A stretch of 64,000 bases of DNA, taken from assembly GCA_014896235.1 (NCBI GenBank), contig JADBKU010000023.1, positions 124,001-188,000 of the forward strand, given 5' to 3'. The position numbers were made by a program, and so were the translations under genes. Position 1 is the stretch's first letter. Each line of letters begins with the position of its first letter. Below the pieces are notes generated by a model. That model was not told where the DNA came from, did not search any database, and saw only the letters and a list, made by a program, of their open reading frames with translations. This document shows positions 46,788 to 55,976 of the stretch, in pieces. Source of the stretch: a bacterium. Its GTDB lineage: Bacteria > Desulfobacterota > Binatia > Binatales > Binataceae.

Positions 46788-47579
46788 CTATGCGCGGTTT
46801 GCGGGATGAGGATGTGATTCCATGGCGGTCACAAGCTCGGTCAGCGCTCGGATGACGTCGCGCGGCGAATCGACCCGGTAACGCGCCGCGCTCGTCCGTT
46901 CGGGTCCGACGAAGATCGAGAAACCCTCGTCGCCGATCGCGGCGAAAGCGTCTTCGTCCGAAAGATCGTCGCCAAAATAGACCGGGACGAATCCCGCAAA
47001 TCGGCGCCGCAGCGCGCGCACCGCATGGCCTTTGCCGGCGATGCGCGGCAGCGCCTCGATGACGCATTTGCCGGGGGAAAGCGTAAGCGCGGGCGTGTTA
47101 TTTTTCACGAATTCCGCGAACGCATCGCATACCCGGCCGGCGGTTTCGGCCGGCGCGCATCGGTAGTGCAGCGCGATCGAAAATTCCTTGTCTTCGACGC
47201 GGAATCCGGAGCCGCTCGGCACATTGGCCGAGACCCATGCGCGCAGCCGCGCGAGGTCCGCGCGCGACGCTCCCGCGTTCATCTCGCGCGTGCCGTCGGG
47301 CCAGAGAATTTGCAGCCCGTGCACGCCGACCAGGATCACGCCCTCGTCAATCCCGAGAAACCGGCGCAGCACCGAAATTTCCCGTCCGCTCACGATCGCC
47401 AGCGCGGCCCGATCCGGCCGCGCCGCTATCCGCCGCAACAACGACGGCGCATCCGGATGGGGCGTGGCGCGCGCCGGATCTTCCACGATTTCCGCAATCG
47501 TGCCGTCGTAGTCGAGGCAGAGTAGAACCTGCGAGCGATGTGCGAGCGCCGCCAGCGCGCCCTCTGGAAGCGGCGTCAT
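46788..47579 (-). CDS. otsB: Trehalose-phosphatase
   Basis: 263 residues, HAD-family. CLDYDGTIAEI (motif I), AIVSGREISVL, GDDLSDEDAF (motif IV) and GHAVRALRRR. Dephosphorylates trehalose-6-phosphate. It starts 7 bp after the otsA stop, so both are on one leftward operon. Confidence 0.94.
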   Translation of the reverse strand: MTPLPEGALAALAHRSQVLLCLDYDGTIAEIVEDPARATPHPDAPSLLRRIAARPDRAALAIVSGREISVLRRFLGIDEGVILVGVHGLQILWPDGTREMNAGASRADLARLRAWVSANVPSGSGFRVEDKEFSIALHYRCAPAETAGRVCDAFAEFVKNNTPALTLSPGKCVIEALPRIAGKGHAVRALRRRFAGFVPVYFGDDLSDEDAFAAIGDEGFSIFVGPERTSAARYRVDSPRDVIRALTELVTAMESHPHPANRA

Positions 47580-47586
47580 GCGCGGC

Positions 47587-49092
47587 TCAGACGTCGGGGT
47601 CGCACGCGGCATCGGCTTTCGGCTCGGCCGCCGCGCCCAGCGCATTGAGGAAACTTTCAGACCAGGTTTCGAGACTATTGGCGTGAACCTGCCGGCGCAT
47701 CGCGTTCAAGCGCCGCGCTCGTTCTTCCGGCGCCATCTCGACGGCCTGATGAATTCGCTCGGCGAGCTGATCGATGCTGTAGGGATTCACCAGCAGCGCT
47801 TCTTTCAACTCTTCCGCGGCTCCGGCGAATTCGCTCAGGATCAGCACGCCGTTGTCGTCCAGATGCGACGCGACGAATTCCTTTGCGACCAGATTCATGC
47901 CGTCGCGCAACGGGGTCAGCAGGGCGATGTCGGCGGCGGCGTAATAGGCGACGAGTTCCTCCGCGCCGAACTGGGTATAGAGATAACGCAGCGGCGTCCA
48001 GCCCTCCGACGAAAATCGGCCGACGACATTGCCGACCAGTTCATCAAGGTCGCGTTTGAGCTGGGCGTAATCGCTGACCTTGGTGCGCGACGGCACGGCG
48101 ATCAGCACGAGCGTGACCCGCCGGCGCCATTGCGGATGCTGTTCGAGAAATCGCTCATAGCCGCGAATCCGCTCCAGGATGCCTTTGGTGTAGTCGAGCC
48201 GATCGACGCCCAAAATAATCGTGGGCGTGCCGATCGCCCGGCGAATCCGCATCACGCGCGCGCGCACTCTTTCGCTGGCCGCAAGGCCGGCGAAGAAGTT
48301 CGCGGGAATGCCAAGCGGAAAGGCGTCAACCCGCACCAGCCGCGATCCGATCGCCACCTCGCCGCGCGCGCGATCGACCCGCAGCCCCATCACTCCCTCA
48401 CAGCAATTCAGGAAATGATTCGCGTAGGATCGGGTGTGAAAGCCGATCAGGTCCGCGCCCAGCATTCCGTGCAGAAATTCCTCGCGCCAGGGCAAAATTC
48501 GCAACAGTTGTTCAGGCGGGAACGGAACGTGCCAGAAAATTCCGATCGGGAGGTCGCGGCGCTGCTCGCGCACGAACTGCGGAACCAGCGCCAGATGGAA
48601 ATCCTGCACCCAAAGAAAGTCGCCGCTGTTCGCTTCTCGTACCGCGATTTCCGCGAAGAGCCGGTTCACTCGCTCATAGCGCTGCCAATGCTGGCGGCTG
48701 AAGTGCGTCCGCTGAATCATCAGATGCATCAGCGGCCACAACGCCCGGTTGCACATCGCGTAGTAATAATCCGAGATGTCCTGCTCGCCGAGCGGCGCAA
48801 AGACGATGCGGAAGCGCGGCGCGCCTCCCGGCGGCATCGTCAGCGGCGCCGGCGAACGCGGACCACCCGACCATGCGATCCAAGTGCCGCCGTGCCGCTC
48901 GAGGAGGCGCAGAAAAGTGCTGCCGACGCCGCCGACGGTCGGTTCGACTCGCTCATGGCCGTGCTCGCGCACGATCCGGATCGGCGCCCGGTTCGACATC
49001 ACGATCAGCCGGCCGTCATGGCGGCGAGCTTCGCCATGATTACGTCCGTTGGAGGCGATGGCGTTGTTGCTCGAAACCGTCATGTGATTCAT
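47587..49092 (-). CDS. otsA: Trehalose-6-phosphate synthase (GT20)
   Basis: 501 residues. VMSNRAPIR near the N-terminus, [43 protein letters not shown] and [14 protein letters not shown] are signatures of OtsA. Uses UDP-glucose and glucose-6-phosphate; product is handled by OtsB. Stress osmolyte pathway. Confidence 0.96.
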   Translation of the reverse strand: MNHMTVSSNNAIASNGRNHGEARRHDGRLIVMSNRAPIRIVREHGHERVEPTVGGVGSTFLRLLERHGGTWIAWSGGPRSPAPLTMPPGGAPRFRIVFAPLGEQDISDYYYAMCNRALWPLMHLMIQRTHFSRQHWQRYERVNRLFAEIAVREANSGDFLWVQDFHLALVPQFVREQRRDLPIGIFWHVPFPPEQLLRILPWREEFLHGMLGADLIGFHTRSYANHFLNCCEGVMGLRVDRARGEVAIGSRLVRVDAFPLGIPANFFAGLAASERVRARVMRIRRAIGTPTIILGVDRLDYTKGILERIRGYERFLEQHPQWRRRVTLVLIAVPSRTKVSDYAQLKRDLDELVGNVVGRFSSEGWTPLRYLYTQFGAEELVAYYAAADIALLTPLRDGMNLVAKEFVASHLDDNGVLILSEFAGAAEELKEALLVNPYSIDQLAERIHQAVEMAPEERARRLNAMRRQVHANSLETWSESFLNALGAAAEPKADAACDPDV

Positions 49093-49343
49093 GGCGGTCT
49101 CCGATGGGAGCCGCCGTCTATCCGAAATCGAAAACGAAGGCGACTATTAAAAGTTAACCCTCGCAGTGCGCATCCGCAAACCGATTGCGCCGGTCGTTCG
49201 CGGAGGAGTTCACGTCGCGCGCCGTGGAGCGTCTTGCCGCTTAATCTCGCGTAGCGTCGTGCAAGCGTTGCGAATTGAATGATGTTGGCCGGCAAAGCCG
49301 GTAAGAGGGCGTAATCCGTGCGAGTCGCATCAGGCCCAAAAGA

Positions 49344-49380
49344 AAACGCCCGGTCTCGCAAAAAGACCGGGCGTTTGGTT
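49344..49380 (-). terminator. Rho-independent terminator after the peroxiredoxin gene
   Basis: 13-bp perfect stem (49344-49356 with 49364-49376), 7-nt loop; on the minus strand it is followed by TTTTCTTTT. It lies about 20 bp downstream of the peroxiredoxin stop. The remaining ~250 bp up to otsA hold no gene that I can see. Confidence 0.9.
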
Positions 49381-49399
49381 TCGGATCCGGCGTTCGCGT

Positions 49400-50038
49400 T
49401 TACTTGTTCGGCTGAGGCGTCATCCGCAGATACGGCTTCAGCTCCTTCCAGCCTTTCGGGAATTTCTTCTTCATCTCTTCCGGATCCTTGAGCGACGGCA
49501 CGATCACGACGTCGTCGCCGTCCTTCCAGTTGCCGGGCGTGGCCACCGCATAGTTGTCGGTAAGCTGAAGCGAATCGATCACGCGCAGAATTTCGTCGAA
49601 GTTGCGTCCGGCGCTTTGCGGGTAGGTGATAATCGCGCGGACTTTCTTCTTCGGATCGATAATGAAGACCGAGCGCACTGTGGTGGTGTCGCTAAGGTCC
49701 GGATGGATCATCTCGTACAGGGTCGACACTTTTTTGTCGGCGTCGCCAAGGATCGGAAAATTCAGCTTGGTGTGCTGGGTTTCCTCGATATCGCCAATCC
49801 ATCCGCGATGCGACGCGACGTCGTCCACGCTGACCGCAATCGCCTTGACGTGGCGCTTGTCGAATTCCGGCTTCAGTTTCGCCACCAAGCCAAGCTCGGT
49901 CGTGCACACCGGGGTGAAGTCCTTCGGATGGGAAAACAGGATCACCCAGTTGTTGCCGATCCACTCATGGAACCGAATCGTGCCCTCGGTCGACTCTTGC
50001 ACGAAATCTGGCGCTTCGCTGCCTAGACGAATTGACAT
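49400..50038 (-). CDS. 1-Cys peroxiredoxin (Prx6 type)
   Basis: 212 residues. FSHPKDFTPVCTTELG contains the peroxidatic Cys, which is the only Cys in the protein; DATKK- and GRNFDEILRVIDSLQLT parts match Prx6. Reduces peroxides, with resolution by an external thiol. GGAGG before ATG. Confidence 0.95.
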   Translation of the reverse strand: MSIRLGSEAPDFVQESTEGTIRFHEWIGNNWVILFSHPKDFTPVCTTELGLVAKLKPEFDKRHVKAIAVSVDDVASHRGWIGDIEETQHTKLNFPILGDADKKVSTLYEMIHPDLSDTTTVRSVFIIDPKKKVRAIITYPQSAGRNFDEILRVIDSLQLTDNYAVATPGNWKDGDDVVIVPSLKDPEEMKKKFPKGWKELKPYLRMTPQPNK

Positions 50039-50217
50039 GATTAACCTCCGAAACGGATTTTTTCTCGAATTTTACGCCATCACAGTACGCCGAAAGAAAC
50101 CGCCGCACAAATAGATGACTTATCAAGTCCGTTTAATCATATAACATAAGGAGGCGGCGTGAAAGAATTTCGATCCCCCCGCGGCGCGCATGGGTAAAAC
50201 CGCTTGCCGGATTCGAT

Positions 50218-51021
50218 TCAGCGCCGCAAGCGGCTCAAGTCCGGTTTGCGCTTTTCCATAAAGGCGTTCACGTATTCCTTGTGTTCGGCGCTGGCGGAAC
50301 ATTTGTCGAGCGCGAACATCTCGAAGTCGATCGCGGACGCCAGCGTACCCGCCTCGGCGTTTACAAGCGCCCGCTTGGTCAGCGCGATCGAAAGCGGCGA
50401 TCCCATCAGGATTTCACCCGCGATTTCGCGCGCCTTCGCCATCAATTGATCGGCTGGAGCGATCTGGCTGACCAATCCGGCGGCGAGACATTCGGCGGCC
50501 GTATAATGCCGCCCGGTGAGCATCATTTCCGCCGCCCGCGAGGCGCCGACCAACCGCGGCAAAAGGTAGGTCGAGCCCAGCTCCGGCATCATCCCGACCC
50601 GCGCGAAGATAAAGCCGACCTTGGCCGAATCAGCCATGATCCGGATATCGCACGGCAGCGTCATCGTTACGCCGACGCCGAGCGCGTAACCGTTGATCGC
50701 GACGATCGACGGCTTGCGCATCGCCGCGACCGTCGCCGGAAATTCGAGCATCCCGCCGCGCCGTTCCGAATTGCCAGAACCGCCCTCTTCGCGCGAGCGG
50801 ATATTTTCGGCGAATCCCGCGATGTCCGCGCCGGCGCAAAACGCCTTGCCTGCGCCGGTCAGGATTACGGCGCGCACGTCGCGATCGTCGTCCGCGCGCC
50901 GCATCGCGTCCACCAGTTCGGCGCCCATCTTTGCGGTGTAGGCGTTGAGCTTGGCCGGACGATTGAGCGTTATCGTGGCGATTTCGTCGGCGGTTTCGTA
51001 GCGAATCGTTTCGTAGTTCAT
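50218..51021 (-). CDS. Enoyl-CoA hydratase/isomerase family protein
   Basis: 267 residues. Crotonase fold: ITLNRPAKLNAYTAKMGAEL, GKAFCAGADIAGF (oxyanion Gly), INGYALGVGVTMTLPCDIRI, and MMPELGSTYLLPRLVG with a catalytic Glu. Acts on fatty- or aryl-acyl-CoA. Monocistronic here. Confidence 0.92.
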   Translation of the reverse strand: MNYETIRYETADEIATITLNRPAKLNAYTAKMGAELVDAMRRADDDRDVRAVILTGAGKAFCAGADIAGFAENIRSREEGGSGNSERRGGMLEFPATVAAMRKPSIVAINGYALGVGVTMTLPCDIRIMADSAKVGFIFARVGMMPELGSTYLLPRLVGASRAAEMMLTGRHYTAAECLAAGLVSQIAPADQLMAKAREIAGEILMGSPLSIALTKRALVNAEAGTLASAIDFEMFALDKCSASAEHKEYVNAFMEKRKPDLSRLRR

Positions 51022-51064
51022 GACGGTCCTCGCGAATCGTTACGGGCGCGATGCGGCTCCGGCT

Positions 51065-51169
51065 CTAACGTTTCTTCTTGCGTGTGCGCGCCTCGCGAAT
51101 GCGAGCTTTGAGCCGTTTTTCCCGCCGCTTGCGCCGGCGCTTGATTTCACGTTGCCGTTCAGTCGCCAT
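51065..51169 (-). CDS. Small, very basic protein (34 aa)
   Basis: ATG 51169 with AAGGAA upstream encodes MATERQREIKRRRKRR... ending in RTRKKKR, more than half Lys/Arg. It is the last host-like gene before the prophage junction region. Predicted nucleic-acid binding from charge. No family recognised; compare the 43-residue basic protein at 11004-11135. Confidence 0.6.
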   Translation of the reverse strand: MATERQREIKRRRKRREKRLKARIREARTRKKKR

Positions 51170-51290
51170 CGAGGTTCCTTTTGTTCTCCCGCGGTTTTGC
51201 GATTAGTCGCCGTCGCGCCTCCTGAATGCAATACGCGGCCGTGCGACTGCGCTTCGCCTATCATTGTGCGGGAGCGGGAGGTTTCGGGAG

Positions 51291-51330
51291 GCGGGATCGA
51301 GCGGGATCGGGCGGGACGCAGCGGGATAAA
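51291..51330. repeat. Four tandem 10-bp repeats
   Basis: GCGGGATCGA, GCGGGATCGG, GCGGGACGCA and GCGGGATAAA in direct succession, exactly one helical turn apart. GCGGGA is invariant. Could be a protein-binding array at or near the prophage end. Confidence 0.55.
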
Positions 51331-51530
51331 GGCTGCGTAAATGCTGGGGTTTTAACGTCTTGGGTAATTTTCGGCCGCGGCTCCGAGAGGTTTCGGGAAG
51401 CGCCCTTTTCAGCCGATTTTACGCGAGAGGTTCTGGGTTTTCGATCGACGCTTGGCGCGGCCTTCAAACGGCTTCAAAAGCCCGCAAACACGGCTTCAAA
51501 TAAATTTTAGGGCACGCCGTTGAGGGCGAA

Positions 51531-51596
51531 AAAGTGGATCGATTGACCCAAAAAAGTGGATCGATCGTCGATCCACTTTCCATATCGATCCACTTT
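51531..51596. repeat. Nested inverted repeats of AAAGTGGATCGAT
   Basis: Two direct units at 51531-51543 and 51553-51565, then two inverted units at 51568-51579 and 51584-51596; the inner pair is a perfect 12-bp inverted repeat with a 3-nt spacer, the outer a perfect 13-bp inverted repeat. A diverged fifth unit is at 51667-51679. Likely sites for the transposase or repressor at the phage left end. Confidence 0.85.
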
Positions 51597-51752
51597 CCGA
51601 GATTATTCAATGAAATCAGATGGTTGTGTCGGTCTCGGCGGGTTACGACCGAAGAAAGTGATCCGGCGAAGTGGATCGCTTGAGCGCCGGGAGATGCGCC
51701 TGCGCGTGCTGCGCGCGGCAGTGCGCCTGTGGTTCGTGATTAGAAGCGCTGC

Positions 51753-51959
51753 TTATGCCGATCGCGGCGCGCCGCCCGACGCGCCATTGACCGCCCAGGC
51801 CAGCGCGACGACCCATCCGAGGAGCGTCCAGCCGAGGAAAAAATTGACCACATAGATTGAACCGCGGCTGGGATGCGCGCGGTTGTGCGCGACGATGGAG
51901 GGGACAAAATAGAGCACGAGCAGCAAGCCAAGCGCGATAAAACCCCCGACTATCTGCAT
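51753..51959 (-). CDS. Superinfection-immunity (Imm) family membrane protein
   Basis: 68 residues with two membrane helices. YFVPSIVAHNRAHPSRGSIYVVNFFLGWTLLGWVVALAWA matches the T4 Imm-like superinfection-immunity family, which blocks DNA entry of related phages. GGAGG before the ATG. Follows the repressor gene by 16 bp on the same leftward transcript, so it is expressed in the lysogen. Confidence 0.85.
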   Translation of the reverse strand: MQIVGGFIALGLLLVLYFVPSIVAHNRAHPSRGSIYVVNFFLGWTLLGWVVALAWAVNGASGGAPRSA

Positions 51960-51975
51960 TTTGGATTCCTCCAGG

Positions 51976-52416
51976 TCAGGCGGCGAAGCGCTCTATGATC
52001 TCTGTCGCGGCGCGGCGGATGGCGCTTTTCGGCCGCGCGCCTCCTTCGCGATACCATCCTTCAGCCAGCGCGATCCGGCAGACCTCGATGATCGCGTCGG
52101 CCAGGGTATCGCCTCTCAGTTCGATCCCATAAAAGTCGAGAATTTCAAAAGTGTCACGCACTGCGCGCTCAACTTCGCCGATGGTGAGCGCGGGTTCATC
52201 GCCGGATTTCTTTCCGGTTGCCAACCATTCGATCGAAACATTTCCGGCACGTGCGATGTCTGCGAGGGCGATCGCGTTCGGAACCGAGCGTCCGGACGTA
52301 TAGCTTGACACGGTCCGGATCGGCAATCCGGCACGGCGCGCTAATTCGCTAACGCTCCCAACGCTTGCAGCGATCTGCGCGATGCGCTGGCATAATCGTG
52401 CTTGACTATCTGGCAT
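51976..52416 (-). CDS. C-type phage repressor, XRE-like HTH
   Basis: 146 residues. N-terminal HTH: SVSELARRAGLPIRTVSSYTSGRSVPNAIALADIARAGNVSIEWLATGK; a C-terminal part follows without a peptidase signature. It is divergent from ner across 34 bp, as in Mu. ATG 52416 lies inside a candidate operator palindrome; an earlier in-frame ATG at 52452 is possible. Maintains lysogeny by silencing the early promoter. Confidence 0.85.
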   Translation of the reverse strand: MPDSQARLCQRIAQIAASVGSVSELARRAGLPIRTVSSYTSGRSVPNAIALADIARAGNVSIEWLATGKKSGDEPALTIGEVERAVRDTFEILDFYGIELRGDTLADAIIEVCRIALAEGWYREGGARPKSAIRRAATEIIERFAA

Positions 52417-52426
52417 GATTGTGCCA
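52389..52426. promoter_or_regulatory. Candidate repressor/Ner operators
   Basis: TGGCATGATTGTGCCA (52411-52426) is a 5-6-5 inverted repeat; a near copy, TGGCATAATCGTGCTT, lies 22 bp to its left (52389-52404). They sit over the repressor start and just upstream of ner, where a TTGACT -35-like box (52402-52407) for ner is also found. Confidence 0.6.
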
Positions 52427-52450
52427 GTCTTCTTTTTCGTGACAGTCGCC

Positions 52451-52723
52451 ATGTCGAATCCAAAATCAGCCAAACAGACCGCGTCGGGCGATGCAAGGGA
52501 CTGGCCAAGCGCGCGCATCGCGTATGAGCTGCGCCTGCGCGGCCTGACCTATCGCAAGCTATCGCTGGCCAACGGCTATTGCGGCGGCGCGCTGGAGCAG
52601 ACCGCGCGGCGCCATCTGCCGCGCTGGGAGGCGATCATCGCGGAGGCGCTCGGGATGCGGCCGGAGCAGATTTGGCCGTCGCGGTATCCGCGGAGGCAAC
52701 GCCGGCGGAGGCGCGCGTCATGA
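52451..52723 (+). CDS. ner: Ner-like (Nlp) DNA-binding protein
   Basis: 90 residues. RDWPSARIAYELRLRGLTYRKLSLANGYCGGALEQTARRHLPRWEAIIAEALGMRPEQIWPSRY is the Nlp/Ner helix-turn-helix domain. Ner down-regulates early transcription and the repressor in Mu. Its stop overlaps the transposase ATG (ATGA). Confidence 0.9.
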   Translation: MSNPKSAKQTASGDARDWPSARIAYELRLRGLTYRKLSLANGYCGGALEQTARRHLPRWEAIIAEALGMRPEQIWPSRYPRRQRRRRRAS

Positions 52724-54957
52724 AGGAATGGTGGAGCGCGCGCGAGCTCGCCGCCGAGCGTCTTCCGGGTTTGCCGATCCAACGCGCCAACATCCGCCTT
52801 TTCGCTGAGCGCGAGCGCTGGCGCTGTCGCGAGACTCGCAATCACGTCGGCGGCGCGCGGCGCGAATATCATCTGTCGTCGCTGCCGGAGGCGGCGCGGC
52901 TGGAACTCGAGCGCCGCGCGATGCTTCCCGTGCAAATGGCATTGACGGCCGCAGGGCCGACGAAAATCTTGCCGTCCGCGCATGGTGCGCCGGGAGAGCC
53001 GGCGACGGGTCATTCCTACCTCGTGAAACACGCGGACGGCGATCAATTTATGGCGGCTGGATTCGGTCCCATCGGCGCGGCGGCGCCAGGCGGTTATCCC
53101 CAGGCCGCCGGCGCGAATCCCCCTTCGCAGGCGCGCCGACCCGAATCCATCGCCGCCGCCACACTTCAGCCGCGCCCAACGAATCGGGCTGACGGGCGTG
53201 ACGCGCCGGGCGCGATCGCGGCGCCCGAAATCGAGGCCTTATGGCGCGCCTTCTGGGCCGCGCCGGAAACGCATCGCGCGGAGGCGCAGCGCCGGGCGCG
53301 GGTGCTTGGGACGGTCGAGGAGATGGTGCGGAGCGGGATGCGGCGGACGGACGCCTATCGGGCGTTCGCAGCGGCGCAGGGCGAAGGACGATGCGGCTCC
53401 TCGACCGTCCAGCAATGGGCGGCGCGCGTGCGCGGCCTGGATCGCCAGCATTGGGCCGCGGCGCTGACGCCGCGCTGGCGCGCCGGCGGCGCATTCCGCG
53501 AATACGACGAGCGCTTCTATCTGCGTTTCCGCGATCTGTACCTGAAACGGCCCGGCGCGCCCGCGTCGAAATGCTATCTGCTCGCGCTCAAAGCGGTGGC
53601 GGCCGAGCTGCGCGGCGAATACGACGCTGATTCGGTCCCCAATCCGGCGCTGGTTGCGCCGGGCGAACCGTCGTTCGCCGACCTGGCGCTGGCGTTTCCT
53701 GCGTCGGTCGCGATTCCGTCGCGCGCCACGCTGATGCGGCGGATCACGCGCGAGTACACGCCGATGCAGATCGCGCACGCGCGCGAGGGCGAGCGCGCGG
53801 TCGAGCTGATGATTCCGGCGCAGCGCCGCACGGTGCGCGATTTGCGCGCGATGCAGATTATCAACGGCGACGGCCATATCTGCGACTGGTTTGTGCGCTG
53901 GCCCGACGGCGCGATCGCGCGGCCGATTCTGGCGGCGATCGCGGACGTCTACAGCCGAGCGATCATTGGCTGGCGGCTCGGCAAGACCGAAAACGTCGAT
54001 CTTATCCGCCTGGTGTTCGGCGACGCCTTCGAAGCGCTCGGCCTTCCCGATGAGGCGTATTTCGACAATGGGCGCGCCTGGATTTCGCCGAAACTCTCCG
54101 GCGGCATGAAGCATCGCTTTCGCTGGCGGCGGCTCGCCGACGAGGCCTTCGGCGAATGCCGCGGCGTGCTCGAAACGCTGGGCGTGCGCGTGCATAACAC
54201 ATGGCCGTATCACGGGCAGTCGAAGCCGATCGAGCGCGCCTGGCGCGAGGTCGAGGAATGGCTGAAAGCCGATCCGCGCGGCGCGGGCGCGTACACCGGC
54301 AACACCCCGCTTAACAAGCCCGAAGACTACGGCGCGCGCGCGATTCCCCTGGATCAGTTCCACGCGATGATGGCGGCCGCGATCCGCCATTACAACGAAG
54401 CGCCGAAACGGCGCACGGAGGCGGCGCGCGGCGTCCTGTCGCTGCGCCAGGCCTTCGAAGAGTCGTACCGCGCGAATCCGATTCGCCGCGTCGCCGAAGA
54501 GCAGCGGTTTCTCTGGCTGCTGGCGTCGCGCCCGCTGCGCGTGCGGCACGACGGCTCGCTCTCGCTGTACGGCAACCGCTACGCGGCTGAGGCGCTGCTT
54601 CATTTCGCGGGCCGCGAAATCGTCGCCCGCTTCGATCCGCAGCGGCTGCATGACGGCGTGAGGATTTACGCGGCCGACGGCCGGATGGTCTGCGAGGCGC
54701 CGTGCATAGAGGACGTAGGTTTCGCCGACGTCGAGTCGGCGCGCGAAGACATGCGCTCGCGGCGCGCGCTGATCAAGGCGGCGCGCATCCATGACGCCGC
54801 GCAGGAACGCATCGCGCAGGCGCGGGCGCCGCGAGCGATCGACGATTCGAAATCGCCCGCGATCGTCAAGCCGCGCGCGCCGCAGGCCGGCTTGAGCGAC
54901 GCTTTTGCGCGGCTGGAAGAGAACTTGAAGCGCATCCCGGACCGCGAAGCGGTCTGA
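52720..54957 (+). CDS. Mu-like DDE transposase A
   Basis: 745 residues. An N-terminal DNA-binding HTH (WWSARELAAERLPGLP, as in Mu A), an Ala/Pro-rich linker, then the catalytic core: Asp in IINGDGHICDW, Asp in AYFDNGRAW and Glu in KPIERAWREVEEW. The C-terminal Mu-type beta-barrel (LFLWLLASRPLRVRHDGSLSLYGNRYAA) and a charged tail that would contact ATPase B follow. Cuts and joins phage ends for transposition. Confidence 0.95.
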   Translation: MKEWWSARELAAERLPGLPIQRANIRLFAERERWRCRETRNHVGGARREYHLSSLPEAARLELERRAMLPVQMALTAAGPTKILPSAHGAPGEPATGHSYLVKHADGDQFMAAGFGPIGAAAPGGYPQAAGANPPSQARRPESIAAATLQPRPTNRADGRDAPGAIAAPEIEALWRAFWAAPETHRAEAQRRARVLGTVEEMVRSGMRRTDAYRAFAAAQGEGRCGSSTVQQWAARVRGLDRQHWAAALTPRWRAGGAFREYDERFYLRFRDLYLKRPGAPASKCYLLALKAVAAELRGEYDADSVPNPALVAPGEPSFADLALAFPASVAIPSRATLMRRITREYTPMQIAHAREGERAVELMIPAQRRTVRDLRAMQIINGDGHICDWFVRWPDGAIARPILAAIADVYSRAIIGWRLGKTENVDLIRLVFGDAFEALGLPDEAYFDNGRAWISPKLSGGMKHRFRWRRLADEAFGECRGVLETLGVRVHNTWPYHGQSKPIERAWREVEEWLKADPRGAGAYTGNTPLNKPEDYGARAIPLDQFHAMMAAAIRHYNEAPKRRTEAARGVLSLRQAFEESYRANPIRRVAEEQRFLWLLASRPLRVRHDGSLSLYGNRYAAEALLHFAGREIVARFDPQRLHDGVRIYAADGRMVCEAPCIEDVGFADVESAREDMRSRRALIKAARIHDAAQERIAQARAPRAIDDSKSPAIVKPRAPQAGLSDAFARLEENLKRIPDREAV

Positions 54958-55022
54958 AAAAAACAGGCGCGCCGCCCCGCGGGAACGGGACGGCGCCGGA
55001 AAAAACGGCAAAAGGAGTCGCC

Positions 55023-55976
55023 ATGGAGGATACCAGGAGAGAACCGAGCGCGCAAGACGCCTCGGACGTCCGCGCGGAAACGCAGCGGATAATCGACGAA
55101 GAAGGCGTCGCGCAGGCGACGGCCGCGCGCGAATCGGGACTGTCGCCCAGCGCGCTGAACGCGTTCCTGCGCGATCGCTATACCGGCGACAATTCGGAAA
55201 TCGCGCGCAAGCTCCGGCTCTGGATCGATTCGCGCGCCGCGCGCCTCGACGCCGCCGCGCTGCTGCCGAAGGTCGGATGGATTCCGACCGCGGCCGCGCG
55301 GCGCATCCTGACCGCGATCAATTATGCGCAGAAGACGGGCCGGATGGCGCTGGTGATCGGCGCGCCCGGCGTCGGCAAGACCGTCACCGCGCGCCATTAC
55401 CAGGCGACGAATCCGAACGTCTGGGTGGCCACGATGGCGCCGGATTGCCGCGCGCCGGCGGTCGCGTTGCAGGAAATCGCGGAGGCGGTCGGCGTCGAAC
55501 AGCAGGCCGGCCGGGCGGCGCGCGCGATGCGCGAGGCGCTCCGGCGCCATCTGACGCGCACCGCCGGCGTGGTGATCGTGGACGAGGCGCAGCATCTGGG
55601 GTTCCAGGCGCTGGAGGAAATCCGCGCGCTGCACGATTCGGCGCAGATCGGAATCGCGATGCTGGGGTCGCATACGCTGAGCGGCTGGGCGTCCAAGGGG
55701 CAGCCGATCGAGGCGACCGCGCAGCTCGTCTCGCGGCTGGGGATGCGCGCGCGGCTGATGCAAATCGGGGACGACGACGTCGCCCTGATGCTCGACGCGT
55801 GGCATGTGCGCGGCGACGCGGAACGCCGCTTCCTCGCGGATGTCGCGATGCGGCCGGGCGCGCTGCGCAACGTCGAGCGCACGCTCGAGATGGCGGCGTT
55901 GTCAGGATCGGCCAACGGCAAAATCAACCTCGGCGCGCTCAAAGCGGCGCGCCGGATGCTGGAGGGCGCGGAATGA
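55023..55976 (+). CDS. Mu B-like ATPase transposition activator
   Basis: 317 residues. N-terminal HTH (VAQATAARESGLSPSALNAFLRDRYTGD), Walker A GAPGVGKT, Walker B VVIVDEAQH. Binds target DNA and delivers it to transposase A, and confers target immunity in Mu. Overlaps next gene as ATGA. Confidence 0.94.
   Translation: MEDTRREPSAQDASDVRAETQRIIDEEGVAQATAARESGLSPSALNAFLRDRYTGDNSEIARKLRLWIDSRAARLDAAALLPKVGWIPTAAARRILTAINYAQKTGRMALVIGAPGVGKTVTARHYQATNPNVWVATMAPDCRAPAVALQEIAEAVGVEQQAGRAARAMREALRRHLTRTAGVVIVDEAQHLGFQALEEIRALHDSAQIGIAMLGSHTLSGWASKGQPIEATAQLVSRLGMRARLMQIGDDDVALMLDAWHVRGDAERRFLADVAMRPGALRNVERTLEMAALSGSANGKINLGALKAARRMLEGAE

Larger units (their letters stand above)
51170..51752. other. 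Host/prophage junction region without genes
   Basis: About 580 bp. I see no convincing gene. From left to right: four 10-bp tandem repeats (51291-51330), two copies of GAGGTTTCGGGA-like sequence (about 51278 and 51386), three CTTCAAA units near 51463-51500, and then nested GTGGATCGAT repeats (51531-51680). It probably contains the prophage left end. Confidence 0.6.

Noticed and set aside
50150-50197. Strong AAGGAGG with a 12-codon GTG frame downstream of it on the plus strand
   Set aside because: Too short, and no plus-strand gene follows; probably chance in the peroxiredoxin promoter region.
51556-51855. Rightward 99-codon frame across the inverted repeats
   Set aside because: It begins inside the repeat array, is Arg-rich without motif, and its second half is antisense to the immunity gene.
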